From Pseudomonas sp. BN102 (GTDB taxonomy: Bacteria; Pseudomonadota; Gammaproteobacteria; Pseudomonadales; Pseudomonadaceae): a stretch of 64,000 bases of DNA. The notes under the pieces are model-generated. The model made no database searches. It was not told the origin of the DNA and worked only from the letters and a program-made list of their open reading frames with translations. Positions 42,176-51,862 of the stretch are shown piece after piece. Position numbers and translations under genes: made by a program. Location: assembly GCF_029871245.1 (NCBI RefSeq), contig NZ_SSON01000075.1, positions 448,943 to 512,942 on the forward strand, written 5' to 3'. Numbering within the stretch: position 1 is the first letter of the stretch; each line of letters begins with the position of its first letter.

Positions 42176-42934
42176 ATGAGCAATCCATTTCATGTAACGC
42201 AAGACAACGGCATTGCCGAGATGGTCTTCGACCATCCGCCGGTCAACGCCTTCGACAGCAAGGGGTGGGCAGCCATCGCCGCCGAATTGACGCGACTGGG
42301 CGAGTCGCCCGAGGTGCATGTCATCGTCATCCGCGCCGAGGGTCGTGGCTTCTGCGCCGGGGTGGACATCAAGGAACTGGCCGCCGACGGCAACCTGATA
42401 GTCGCGGTGAACAAGGGCAACTACGACAGCTTCAAGGCGGTGCACCGCAATCCCAAGCCGGTGATCATCGCCGTGCATGGCTTCGTCCTCGGCGGCGGCA
42501 TCGGCCTCTGCGGTGCGGCGGACATCCTGGTCGCCTCCGAATGCGCGCGCTTCGGCGTGCCCGAGGTGGACCGCGGCGCCATGGGCGGAGGTGCTCATCT
42601 GCAGCGCCTGTTCCCGGTGCAGAAGGTGCGCCACATGTACTTCACCGGCGAGATGATCGACGCCGCCGAGGCCTATCGCCTGGGGGCCGTGGAGCGCGTG
42701 GTCAAGCGCGAGGAGCTGCGCGAGGCGGCCCTCTCGATCGCCCGCACCATCGCCGCCAAGAGCCCGGCCATGATCGCACTGGCCAAGGAGGCGCTCACCG
42801 GCATCGAGGACGGCAACCTCGAAGACAAATACCGCTGGGAGCAGGGCTTCACCCTGCAGGCATACCGCTCGCTGGATTCCCAGGAAGCCCGCGATGCCTT
42901 CGTCGACAAGCGCGCCGCCACCTTCAAGGGCTGA
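42176..42934 (+). CDS. echA20: EchA20-like ring D hydrolase (crotonase family)
   Basis: A 252-residue crotonase-fold protein. It matches EchA20 features: FDHPPVNAF near the start, RAEGRGFCAGVDIKEL (oxyanion hole), GFVLGGGIGLCGAADILVAS, FGVPEVDRGAMGGGAHLQRL, and the C-terminal YRWEQGFT. EchA20 hydrolytically opens ring D of HIEC-CoA in the known HIP pathway. It sits 27 bp after ipdC and 6 bp before an acyl-CoA dehydrogenase, with GAAGGGGAAG ahead of the ATG. I am confident of the subfamily by similarity to the mycobacterial sequence as I remember it. Confidence 0.87.
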   Translation: MSNPFHVTQDNGIAEMVFDHPPVNAFDSKGWAAIAAELTRLGESPEVHVIVIRAEGRGFCAGVDIKELAADGNLIVAVNKGNYDSFKAVHRNPKPVIIAVHGFVLGGGIGLCGAADILVASECARFGVPEVDRGAMGGGAHLQRLFPVQKVRHMYFTGEMIDAAEAYRLGAVERVVKREELREAALSIARTIAAKSPAMIALAKEALTGIEDGNLEDKYRWEQGFTLQAYRSLDSQEARDAFVDKRAATFKG

Positions 42935-42940
42935 ACCGCC

Positions 42941-44107
42941 ATGGAACTCAACTACACACCTGAACAACAGGCCTTCCGCGAGGAAGTCCGCAGCTGGCTG
43001 GCGGCCAACGTGCCGGCCGAACCCCTGAAGTCCTTCGACTGCGAAGAAGGCTTCGCCCAGCACCGCGCCTGGGAAGCCAAACTCAACGAAGGTCGCTGGG
43101 GCATGGTCACCTGGCCGAAAGAGCTGGGCGGGCGTGGCTGCGACCTGATCGAGTGGCTGATCTTCGAAGAGGAGTACTACCGCGCTGGCGCCCCGGCCCG
43201 GGTGAACCAGAACGGCATCTTCCTCCTCGGCCCGACCCTGATGGAGTTCGGCACCGCTGAGCAGAAGGAACGCTTCCTGCCGAAGATGGCCACGGGCGAG
43301 GAAATCTGGGCCCAGGGCTGGTCCGAGCCGAACGCCGGTTCGGACATGGCCGCCATTCGCTGCCGCGCCGAGCGCCAGGGCGACCACTACGTGATCAATG
43401 GCCAGAAGACCTGGTCCACCCGTGCCGTCTGGGCCGACTGGCTGTTCGGCCTGTTCCGCAGCGATCCGCAGTCCAGCCGCCACCACGGCCTGACCTTCAT
43501 CCTGCTGCCGCTGAACACCCCTGGCGTCACCGTGCGCCCCATTCCCCAACTGAACGGCCTGCCGGGCTTTGCCGAAATCTTCTTCGATGACGTGAAGGTG
43601 CCGGTGGAGAACGTGCTGGGTGGCGAAGGCATGGGCTGGCACGTGGCGATGTCCACCGCCGGCTTCGAACGTGGCCTGATGCTGCGCTCGCCGGCGCGCT
43701 TCCAGGAAACCGCGCGGCGCTTGGTGCAGCTCTATCTGGCCAACCGTGAGCAGGCCGACCAGGACCCCGCCATCGGCGAAGCGGTGATGCGCGCCTGGCT
43801 GGACGCCGAGGCCTACACCCTGAACACCTACATGACCGCTTCGCGGCTGGTGAAGGGCGGCAAGATCGGCCCGGAATCCTCCACCAACAAGATCTTCTGG
43901 TCCGAATTGGACCAGCGCATGCACGAGACGGCGCTGTCGATCCTCGGCCTGCGCGGCGAACTGCTGCCGGAAGGACCGGACGCGGGGGATGTCGGCCACT
44001 GGCTGGACGGCTTCCTCTTCGCCCAGGCCGGCCCCATCTACGCCGGTACCAACGAGATCCAACGCAACATCATCGCCGAGCGCATGCTCGGTATGCCGCG
44101 CGCATGA
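42941..44107 (+). CDS. Acyl-CoA dehydrogenase, large partner (FadE31-like)
   Basis: A 388-residue FAD acyl-CoA dehydrogenase (FREEVRSWLAANVPAEPL; WSEPNAGSDMAAIRCRAERQGDHYVINGQKTWST; the C-terminal GTNEIQRNIIAERMLG). It is followed, with ATGA overlap, by a shorter acyl-CoA dehydrogenase. Steroid-specific FadE enzymes are usually alpha2beta2 heterotetramers encoded by such neighbouring genes. It probably acts on the acyl-CoA formed after ring opening by IpdAB. Assignment to FadE31 or another subgroup would need a tree. Confidence 0.86.
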   Translation: MELNYTPEQQAFREEVRSWLAANVPAEPLKSFDCEEGFAQHRAWEAKLNEGRWGMVTWPKELGGRGCDLIEWLIFEEEYYRAGAPARVNQNGIFLLGPTLMEFGTAEQKERFLPKMATGEEIWAQGWSEPNAGSDMAAIRCRAERQGDHYVINGQKTWSTRAVWADWLFGLFRSDPQSSRHHGLTFILLPLNTPGVTVRPIPQLNGLPGFAEIFFDDVKVPVENVLGGEGMGWHVAMSTAGFERGLMLRSPARFQETARRLVQLYLANREQADQDPAIGEAVMRAWLDAEAYTLNTYMTASRLVKGGKIGPESSTNKIFWSELDQRMHETALSILGLRGELLPEGPDAGDVGHWLDGFLFAQAGPIYAGTNEIQRNIIAERMLGMPRA

Positions 44108-44118
44108 CAGGGGGCGCC

Positions 44119-45174
44119 ATGGACTTCACTTTCAGCGACGACCAACTGCTGTTCCAGGAAAACGTGCGTGGATTCTTCACCAACGAAGTGACCCCGGAGC
44201 GCATCCGTGAGCTCTGGCAGGACGAGACCGGCCGCAGCGACGAGCTCTGGGGCCAGCTCACCGAACTGGGCCTGACCGCCACCACGGTGCCGGAAGGCTT
44301 CGGTGGCCTGGACATGAACGAATTGGACTTTGTGCTCCTCGCCCAGGAGAGCGGCTACGCCGGCCTGCCCGAGCCCTTGGTGGATACCATGCTGCTGGGC
44401 GTCCCGCTGCTCGGCGCCCTGGGCGCGGACCAGCTTGACCTGCAGGGCGAATGGCTGACCCGCATCGCCGAAGGCAAGGCGCGCCTCGCGGTAGGCCAGC
44501 CCGGCAATCCGCTGGTGGCCGACGCCCATGTGGCCGACCTGCTGCTCCTGCCCCACGGCGACGAGGTGCACGCCCTGCGCCGTGAGCAGGTAAGCCTGAC
44601 CCGCAACGAATCCGTGGACCCGAGCCGCCAACTGTTCCGGGTCGACTGGACCCCCACCGCAGAAACCCGCGTGGCCGAAGGCGAGCAGGGCAGGGCGCTC
44701 TGGGCCGCCACGCAGAACCGTGGCGCCCTGGGTACCGCCGCCCAGCTGCTCGGCCTGGCCAAGCGCATGGTGGACCTGGCGGTGGACTACAGCTTCGAGC
44801 GCAAGCAGTTCGGCAAGCCGGTGGGTTCCTTCCAGGCAGTGAAGCACCTGATGGCTAACGTCGCAGTGCGGATCGAGTTCGCCAAGGGGCCGCTCTACCG
44901 CGCCGCCTACGCCGTCACCCACGGTCGTCCGGATCAGGACGTCCAGGTTTCCCATGCCCGCATCGCCTGCGCCGAGGCGGCCCTACTGGCGGCCAAGAAC
45001 GCCATCCAGACCCACGGCGCCATGGGATACACCTGGGAAGTGGACCTGCAGCTCTACATGAAACGCGCCTGGGCCCTGGACAAGGTCTGGGGCGACCGTG
45101 GCTGGCACAAGGCGCGGGTACGCGAGGCGCTGTTTGGCGGCGGTATCCAGCCGGGGGCGGGAAACACCTTCTAA
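44119..45174 (+). CDS. Acyl-CoA dehydrogenase, small partner (FadE32/33-like)
   Basis: A 351-residue acyl-CoA dehydrogenase-fold protein with a shortened middle region (MDFTFSDDQLLFQENVRGFFTNEVTPER start; FGKPVGSFQAVKHLMANVAVRIEFAKGPLYRAA near the end; GAMGYTWEVDLQLYMKRA). Such small subunits pair with the preceding large one and complete the active site. The preferred start is the ATG at 44119, six bases after CAGGGGG; an ATG at 44104 that overlaps the upstream stop is also possible. A family F repeat follows before the thiolase. Confidence 0.84.
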   Translation: MDFTFSDDQLLFQENVRGFFTNEVTPERIRELWQDETGRSDELWGQLTELGLTATTVPEGFGGLDMNELDFVLLAQESGYAGLPEPLVDTMLLGVPLLGALGADQLDLQGEWLTRIAEGKARLAVGQPGNPLVADAHVADLLLLPHGDEVHALRREQVSLTRNESVDPSRQLFRVDWTPTAETRVAEGEQGRALWAATQNRGALGTAAQLLGLAKRMVDLAVDYSFERKQFGKPVGSFQAVKHLMANVAVRIEFAKGPLYRAAYAVTHGRPDQDVQVSHARIACAEAALLAAKNAIQTHGAMGYTWEVDLQLYMKRAWALDKVWGDRGWHKARVREALFGGGIQPGAGNTF

Positions 45175-45181
45175 TCGACAG

Positions 45182-45302
45182 CGCCCTCTCCCCCGCGCCC
45201 TCTCCCTGAAGAGGAGAGGGGAGACAAGAAGCCCGTGCCGAGTTCGACCGCTGCACGGACCGCCCCCTCTCCCGCTTGCGGGAGAGGGTTGGGGAGAGGG
45301 CA
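45182..45302. repeat. Family F repeat, copy 1 (CCCTCTCCC)
   Basis: About 120 bp rich in CCCTCTCCC and GGGAGAGGG arms, able to form two hairpins. It is nearly the reverse complement of the element at 46493-46610, so the two are inverted around the thiolase gene. Confidence 0.8.
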
Positions 45303-45335
45303 ACCCAACTTAACCCCTTACACCGAGACCATCCC

Positions 45336-46484
<1,149 letters not shown>

Positions 46485-46492
46485 CTCCGCTG

Positions 46493-46610
46493 GCCCTCTC
46501 CCCAACCCTCTCCCGCAAGCGGGAGAGGGGGCTGTCCGTGCAGTGGTTGAGTCCGGCACGGGCTGCTGGTCTCCCCTCTCCCTTCAGGGAGAGGGGCCGG
46601 GGGAGAGGGC
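46493..46610. repeat. Family F repeat, copy 2 (inverted)
   Basis: GCCCTCTCCCCAACCCTCTC ... GGGGGAGAGGGC. It is the inverted copy of 45182-45302 and lies directly after the thiolase stop. Confidence 0.8.
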
Positions 46611-46644
46611 AGCCAACCCCACTCAGACTCACCGGAGAATCCCC

Positions 46645-47520
46645 ATGCCAATCTGCAAAGACCGCACAGTCATCATCACCGGCGCCGGCGGCGGGCTGGG
46701 CCGGGCCTATGCCCTGGCCTTCGCCGCCGAGGGCGCCAAGGTGGTGGTCAACGACATCAACCTGCAGGCCGCCGAGGCGGTGGTCGCGCAGATCCGCGCC
46801 GAAGGCGGCCAGGCCGTCGCCAACAACGGCGATATCACCGACTACGTCGCCGCCGGCGAGATCGTGCGCCAGACCCTGGAGGCCTTCGGCGACTTGCACG
46901 TGCTGGTGAATAACGCCGGCATCTGCCGCGACCGCATGTTCGCCAGCCTCACCGAAGCCGACTGGGACGCGGTGATGGCCGTGCACCTCAAGGGCCACTT
47001 CTGCCTGGCCAGCCATGCGGTGAAGTACTGGCGCGAGCAGGCCAAGGGCGGCATCGCGGTCCAGGCGCGGATCATCAACACCAGCTCCGGCGCCGGCCTG
47101 CAGGGCTCCATCGGTCAGTCCAACTACGCCGCCGCCAAGGGCGGTATCGCCTCGCTGACCCTGGTGCAGGCCGCCGAGCTGGCGCGCTACGGCATCACCG
47201 CCAACGCCCTGGCGCCCGCCGCGCGCACCGGCATGACCGAGCAGGTGTTCGCCGATGTGATGAAGAAGCCGGAAGACGGCTTCGATTACTTCGCCCCGGA
47301 AAACGTCGCGCCGCTGGTGGTCTGGCTCGGCTCCGAAGCCTCCCAGGGCGTCACCGGGCGCATGTTCGAGGTGGAGGGCGGCAAGCTCTCCATTGCCGAT
47401 GGCTGGCGCCGTGGTCCCGAGTTCGATAACGGCGCGCGCTACGTGCCTGGCGAACTGGGCGAGGTGGTGGAACGCCTGCTGGCCGAAGCCGTGCCGGCGC
47501 AAAAGGTGTATGGCAGCTGA
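46645..47520 (+). CDS. SDR family oxidoreductase (HSD17B4-like hydroxyacyl-CoA dehydrogenase type)
   Basis: A 291-residue SDR resembling the N-terminal dehydrogenase of multifunctional 17beta-HSD4 enzymes: TGAGGGLGRAYALAFAAEGAKVVVNDI, LVNNAGICRDRMFASL, and the catalytic NTSSGAGLQGSIGQSNYAAAK. These usually oxidise (R)-3-hydroxyacyl-CoA. It follows the thiolase, which fits beta-oxidation of ring C/D fragments. The start is the ATG at 46645 after CCGGAG. The gene overlaps the LuxR-type regulator by 11 bp at its end. Its frame extends upstream into the repeat, which I reject. Confidence 0.83.
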   Translation: MPICKDRTVIITGAGGGLGRAYALAFAAEGAKVVVNDINLQAAEAVVAQIRAEGGQAVANNGDITDYVAAGEIVRQTLEAFGDLHVLVNNAGICRDRMFASLTEADWDAVMAVHLKGHFCLASHAVKYWREQAKGGIAVQARIINTSSGAGLQGSIGQSNYAAAKGGIASLTLVQAAELARYGITANALAPAARTGMTEQVFADVMKKPEDGFDYFAPENVAPLVVWLGSEASQGVTGRMFEVEGGKLSIADGWRRGPEFDNGARYVPGELGEVVERLLAEAVPAQKVYGS

Positions 47521-48712
47521 GCCGGTCGCTGCCCTGAGGCGCTCGGTGACGCAATCACCGGGCGCCAGCATCACGGTATTGCCCGAGCTGATCGGGCTGG
47601 TTTACGAAGGCCTGAACGAAGCCACCCCCTGGCTCGGTCTGGCCGAGCGCCTGCGGCATCTGCTGGTGGCGCGCAATGTCACGGTCACCCTGCTTCACTC
47701 CGATGACCGCCCCTCCGATCTCCAGGTGATGTCCCTCGAACAGGATGACGAGACGGACTGGCTCCTGGCGGAACAGATCCACCGCGAGCGCTTTTCCCAT
47801 ATCGAGCTGATGGACCCTGAGTCGGTGCTGCCGGGTGATGTCATCGTGTTCGGCCCTGACGACGTGGAGCCGGACTGCGCCGCCTACATGACGTCCATCA
47901 ATGTCGCCAGCTGTCTGCGGACCTGCTTCGCCGAGCCCGGCGGCATGCGTTGCTGGGTCGACGTGGTCCGGGGGCGGCAGGTGCCGGCCCAGCCCTTTTC
48001 GGCCGGCGACCTGGAGCTGATCAGGGGTCTGCTGCCTCACCTCACCCGTGCTCTCGGCCTCTACGCGCGTATCCAGCGTCAGGAGGCGGAAAGGTCCATC
48101 TATGAAAGCTGCCTGGACCATCTGGTCCTGGGCTGCGTGCTGCTCGATGGGGATGCCCGGTTGCTCTGCGTGAACCGTGCCGCGAGGGCCATCGTCGACA
48201 AGCACCAGGGCATCGAACTGAACAACGGGCGCGTACAGCTCCAGGACCGCTCGGTCCAGCGCGCCCTCGACCGGGCGATTGCCAACGCCATCGCGGCCAG
48301 GGCGGGGCAGGGCGGGCACCACCGTGGTGAGCTGGTGCGCCTGCACGTCCAGGGCGGCGTGCTGCTGGGCATGTTGGCCGCCCCCGCGCCTTTGCTGGAT
48401 TACTACCAGGGCCGCCACGTGCCGAGCGTGATCATCTATCTCACCGAGCTCACCGAGAGCCTGGCCATGCACCAGGTCCCGGGCGGCTCTCCGGCGGAGC
48501 TGATCGCCCAGTTGCTGGGCCTGACCCGTCAGGAAGCCAGACTGGCGGCGCTGCTGGCGTGCGGCCAGTCCATCAGCGAAGCCGCCGGGCAGATGGGCAT
48601 CGCGGTGACTGCCGCGCGCAATTACTCGAAGAATATCTACGCCAAGCTCGGCATCAAGGGACAGACCGACCTGGTGCGGATTCTCTGCAAGAGCTTCGCC
48701 TTGTTGCGTTGA
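47510..48712 (+). CDS. LuxR-family transcriptional regulator, copy 3
   Basis: A 400-residue regulator with a C-terminal LuxR helix-turn-helix (LTRQEARLAALLACGQSISEAAGQMGIAVTAARNYSKNIYAKLGIKGQTDLVRIL) and a large sensor region (PAS-like around ESCLDHLVLGCVLLDGDARLLCVNRAARAI). The helix-turn-helix differs from copies 1 and 2, so it may bind another site. It ends the long hsaC operon and starts inside the preceding SDR, so it is expressed only with that operon. Candidate regulator of this set of genes; no ligand evidence. Confidence 0.8.
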   Translation: MAAEPVAALRRSVTQSPGASITVLPELIGLVYEGLNEATPWLGLAERLRHLLVARNVTVTLLHSDDRPSDLQVMSLEQDDETDWLLAEQIHRERFSHIELMDPESVLPGDVIVFGPDDVEPDCAAYMTSINVASCLRTCFAEPGGMRCWVDVVRGRQVPAQPFSAGDLELIRGLLPHLTRALGLYARIQRQEAERSIYESCLDHLVLGCVLLDGDARLLCVNRAARAIVDKHQGIELNNGRVQLQDRSVQRALDRAIANAIAARAGQGGHHRGELVRLHVQGGVLLGMLAAPAPLLDYYQGRHVPSVIIYLTELTESLAMHQVPGGSPAELIAQLLGLTRQEARLAALLACGQSISEAAGQMGIAVTAARNYSKNIYAKLGIKGQTDLVRILCKSFALLR

Positions 48713-48755
48713 GATGAAGCCGATCCTGGAATCGGTGCGCGCAGCGCACCCTACG
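48713..48755. repeat. Family E repeat
   Basis: ATGAAGCCGATCCTGGAATC..., near-identical to 14520-14561, with the GTGCGCGCAGCGCACC hairpin. It follows the LuxR copy 3 stop immediately. Confidence 0.65.
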
Positions 48756-48785
48756 GTCCTGTCCTGGCGGAAGGGGCAGGCCTTT

Positions 48786-48871
48786 CGTAGGGTGGACAGC
48801 ACTTTTCCTGTCCACCATTGGGGCTCGGGCCGAGCACTTTGGTGGATCGATGAAGCGTGATCCACCCTACG
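48786..48871. repeat. Family B palindromic repeat
   Basis: CGTAGGGTGGACAGCAC to GATCCACCCTACG. It lies between convergent genes (LuxR copy 3 and MFS) and overlaps the last codon region of the MFS gene on the minus strand. Confidence 0.75.
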
Positions 48872-50159
48872 CTCGGCTACTCCGATGCTGCAGGGTGATC
48901 GGCAGCGTCGCCACGGCTGCCAGGCCCGCACACAGCAGCAGGGCCGGGGTGTAGGAATGGGTGCTGTCCACCAGGTAGCCAACGGCTTCCGGGCCGAAGG
49001 CGGAGCCGAGTCCTGCGACCAGGTTGCCGATGCCGAGCAGGCTGCCGAAGTGGCGCGGTCCCATGTTCTGCACCAGCAGCAACGGCGAGAGTTGGTTGAC
49101 CAGATTGAAGGTGGCGCCCCAGCTCAGGGCGAACACCGCGACGGCGGCCAGGCCAAGCGCCGGGTCCCGGGCCAGCAGGAGGCAGAGGATGCCGAGGGTG
49201 CCGACGGCATTGCCCAGCAGCAGGATGTTGCGGGCGCCCCAGCGATGGCTCACGGCGCCGAAGACGAAATTCCCCACCAGCGCCGCAGCACCGATGCCGG
49301 CATAGAAGGCGGCTGCAATTTGGGTCGGAAAGCCGGCATGGACCAGGTAGGGAACCAGCGCAATGTAGATGCCGAGGCTGCTCAGGGTCAGGAGCAGTTG
49401 CATGGCAATCCATATCCAGTAACGGGGCATACGCAGGGCTTGGCCGACGTCATGGCCGGAGGCTGGGGCCATTGCGCTGTGGTCTGCGGTCGAGACGGCT
49501 GCGGGCAAGCGTGCCAGCCACAGCAGCAGCGGCACGCAGATCAGCAGGATCAGGCAGGCGATGGCCTGCATGACGCTGCGCCAGCCGAGAGCGGCGATGA
49601 GTGCCTCGAGTGTCATGGGGAAGATCACGGCGCCCAGGGACGCCCCGGCGAGGAGGACGCCGAAGGCCAGGCCCTGTCGCTCCGGGGCGATCCAGCGCGT
49701 GGCCAGGGCGATGGCGGGGACGTAGGTGGAGGCGCCGACGCCGGCACCGGCCAGCGCCAGGGCCAGAGTGAGCCAGTGGATGTCGGGGCTGAGGGCGGCG
49801 AGCAGGTAGCCCAGGGCCGCCAGGGCAGCGCCCGTGGCCATCACCGGGCGCGGGGCGATGCGGTCCAGCAGCCAGCCGGCCAGGGGCATGGCCAGGGTCA
49901 TGCAGAAGATGAATGCAGTGGCGAGGCGTGCGGCCTGTGCGCTGGTGCAATGCAGGTCCGTGGTGATCGGCAGGGTGAACAGGCTGAGGGCGTTCAGCGT
50001 GGTGCCGAAGAGGACGCATAGCACTATCGCCAGCCCCAGGACCAGGCCCCATCCCTGGCGCTGGTCGGGCAGGGCCGGCGCCACTGCCCAGGTGCTGGGG
50101 ATGTCTTCCGGCGCCGCTGTGCCGTCCAGCGTCACTGCCGTCTGTTGCCAACGCGCCAT
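48867..50159 (-). CDS. MFS transporter
   Basis: A 430-residue major facilitator protein with about 12 hydrophobic segments (LVLGLAIVLCVLFGTTLNALSLF first; FAVLLAGASLGAVIF-like and LLLLTLSSLGIYIALVPYLV in the middle; ALLLCAGLAAVATLPITL last). It is of the OFA/MCT-like type, moving small organic acids or drugs. A steroid or its fragments could be the cargo, but that is only context. The start is the ATG at 50159 (MARWQQ) after GGAGAAAAG. It is divergent from the FAD oxidoreductase gene, with a palindrome in the gap. No steroid operator was found upstream. Confidence 0.82.
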   Translation of the reverse strand: MARWQQTAVTLDGTAAPEDIPSTWAVAPALPDQRQGWGLVLGLAIVLCVLFGTTLNALSLFTLPITTDLHCTSAQAARLATAFIFCMTLAMPLAGWLLDRIAPRPVMATGAALAALGYLLAALSPDIHWLTLALALAGAGVGASTYVPAIALATRWIAPERQGLAFGVLLAGASLGAVIFPMTLEALIAALGWRSVMQAIACLILLICVPLLLWLARLPAAVSTADHSAMAPASGHDVGQALRMPRYWIWIAMQLLLTLSSLGIYIALVPYLVHAGFPTQIAAAFYAGIGAAALVGNFVFGAVSHRWGARNILLLGNAVGTLGILCLLLARDPALGLAAVAVFALSWGATFNLVNQLSPLLLVQNMGPRHFGSLLGIGNLVAGLGSAFGPEAVGYLVDSTHSYTPALLLCAGLAAVATLPITLQHRSSRA

Positions 50160-50230
50160 GCTGCTTTTCTCCGCGGGTGATGGGCTGGAATGCGTGGCCC
50201 GGAGTCTACCCAGCGACCTGTCTGCGCCAT

Positions 50231-50248
50231 CAGTACCAGTTGGTACTG
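50231..50248. promoter_or_regulatory. Perfect 8-bp palindrome in divergent MFS/FAD promoter gap
   Basis: CAGTACCA-GT-TGGTACTG. A different sequence from the steroid dyad; a likely operator for an unrelated regulator controlling the two divergent genes. Confidence 0.5.
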
Positions 50249-50368
50249 GAGGGGCGATTCGACACCTCAATAGGATCGAAACCGCTGTGGCAGGTAGTGG
50301 CGGGCAGGTCCCGTCTGGCCTCGATCAGTCCGTAGTGAGGGTTCTGGAGTGAATTCGAGGAGGCGGTA

Positions 50369-51736
50369 GTGAGTTGGAGTGAATATCGGCGTGCAGTGGC
50401 GGGGCAGGTTCCAGTCTTTCCGGTTGCGGACGCCTATGAGTCGGGTGTGGTGCCCATTCGCTTCAGCGGTTGGCCGCTGTCACAGCAAGCCCCGGCCTAC
50501 CCGGCACTGGACCAGGACATCGCGGTGGATGTGGTCGTTGTCGGTGCCGGGCTGGCCGGGGCCTCCCTGGCCCTGCGCTTGGCCGAAAATGGTGTGCGCG
50601 TCGTGGTGCTGGAGGCCGATCAGCCTGGCAGTGGCGCGTCCGGACGCAATGCCGGGCATGTGCAGCCCTACCTGGCGTCGTTCGCCCCGTTGCGTGCTCA
50701 TGCCGATCAGGGACGGCGTTTTACCGAGTACTTCATCGAGCACCGCGACATCGTCTTCGACCTCTGCCGCAAGCATGGGCTGGAGGCCGATGCGGTCCGG
50801 TCCGGCATGGTGGATGCGGCTTGCCGCAGGCATGTCGCCCTCGAAGACAAGGTGAAGCGCTGGAAAACCTTCGGTTACGACCTGGACCTGGTGGGCGCTG
50901 AGCAACTGAGGGAGCTGCTGGGGACCGATGCCTACAGCCACGGAATCCACTGGCGCGAAGGCGGACGGGTCAACCCTTACCTGTTCACCAACGGCATGAT
51001 CACCGCCGCCATCGGCCTGGGCGCCCGAGTGCACGGCAATTCCTGCGTCCAGGCCTGCGAGCCAAACGGGGCGTCCTGGCGCGTGCGCACCGCCACCGGC
51101 AGCGTGGTGGCTCAGCAGGTGGTGATCTGCACCAACGGCCACGCCGGCAATGCCTTCTTTCCGGAGCTGGCCCGTACCCAGTTCCCGTTGGTGGCCTGTG
51201 GCATGGCGACGCGACCGCTACCCCGGGCGGTGCTGGATATCGTCAATCCGGCCCGGGTTACGCTCATGCAGTACCCCGCCGGGCTTTACCCGCTGATCAT
51301 CGACGGACGCGACCGCCTCATCACGGCGACCATTCCGGGCGTGGGGCGCGCACAGCAGGCGGCAGACCATTTCGCCTACTTCCTGCGCTACCTGCGGCGC
51401 ACCTACCCGCAGCTGGGGGACGCCCGCATCGAACTGGAGTCCTACTGGACCGGCATGACCGCCAATTCCTCCTCCGACTACGAGGCGGCGTACCCGAAGC
51501 TCTACCGGGTGGCTCATGGCGTGCTGGCCCTGATCAATTTCGGCTCCTGGGGCAACGTCATGGGGCCGATGATGGGCACCAACCTGGCCGATGCGCTGGC
51601 CGGTGACCGCTTCCAGGAGTGTCTGCTCCCGCTGGAAACCCCTAGGGCCGTGCAGTTCCCCGGCCTCTTCGAAACCAAGATCCGACGTGTGCTGATCCCC
51701 GCAGCGAGGTTGGCCGACAGGCTCAACCTCGTCTGA
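50369..51736 (+). CDS. FAD-dependent oxidoreductase, DAO/PuuB-like
   Basis: A 455-residue flavoprotein with an N-terminal Rossmann FAD motif VVVVGAGLAGASLALRLAENG and ADQPGSGASGRNAGHV, typical of glycine oxidase/gamma-glutamylputrescine oxidase-like DAO enzymes. The C-terminal segment NFGSWGNVMGPMMGTNLADAL suits the family. It uses a GTG start six bases after GAGGAGG. The substrate (an amine, a hydroxyl or a ketone) is not apparent. It lies divergent to the MFS gene and upstream of a saccharopine-dehydrogenase-like gene. Nothing ties it to the steroid operator. Confidence 0.82.
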   Translation: MSWSEYRRAVAGQVPVFPVADAYESGVVPIRFSGWPLSQQAPAYPALDQDIAVDVVVVGAGLAGASLALRLAENGVRVVVLEADQPGSGASGRNAGHVQPYLASFAPLRAHADQGRRFTEYFIEHRDIVFDLCRKHGLEADAVRSGMVDAACRRHVALEDKVKRWKTFGYDLDLVGAEQLRELLGTDAYSHGIHWREGGRVNPYLFTNGMITAAIGLGARVHGNSCVQACEPNGASWRVRTATGSVVAQQVVICTNGHAGNAFFPELARTQFPLVACGMATRPLPRAVLDIVNPARVTLMQYPAGLYPLIIDGRDRLITATIPGVGRAQQAADHFAYFLRYLRRTYPQLGDARIELESYWTGMTANSSSDYEAAYPKLYRVAHGVLALINFGSWGNVMGPMMGTNLADALAGDRFQECLLPLETPRAVQFPGLFETKIRRVLIPAARLADRLNLV

Positions 51737-51837
51737 GGACAGCGCGACAGGTAACGCCAGGAACCCGGCAAGGACCATCGGGCAAGGAGGTCCTGCCCGG
51801 GATGGCGAGGCGCGGCGGTCATGAATCGCCAACACAC

Positions 51838-51848
51838 AACAACAAGAA
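51838..51848 (+). promoter_or_regulatory. Crc/Hfq-type CA motif in saccharopine dehydrogenase-like leader
   Basis: AACAACAAGAA, two overlapping AAnAAnAA matches, 15 bases before the ATG. A weak dyad-like GGTCC-TGCC-CGGGAT also lies near 51788, in the usual position. Confidence 0.6.
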
Positions 51849-51862
51849 GTGGAGAACGAAGA

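Noticed and set aside
41030-44062. A 1010-codon open frame on the minus strand
   Set aside because: It is the antisense shadow of the ECH, ipdC, echA20 and fadE genes. Composition is typical of reverse frames in GC-rich DNA and no family features appear.
51787-51802. A fourteenth dyad before the saccharopine dehydrogenase-like gene
   Set aside because: AGGTCC-TGCC-CGGGAT keeps only part of the left half-site and little of the right one. Position fits, but the sequence is too weak to count.
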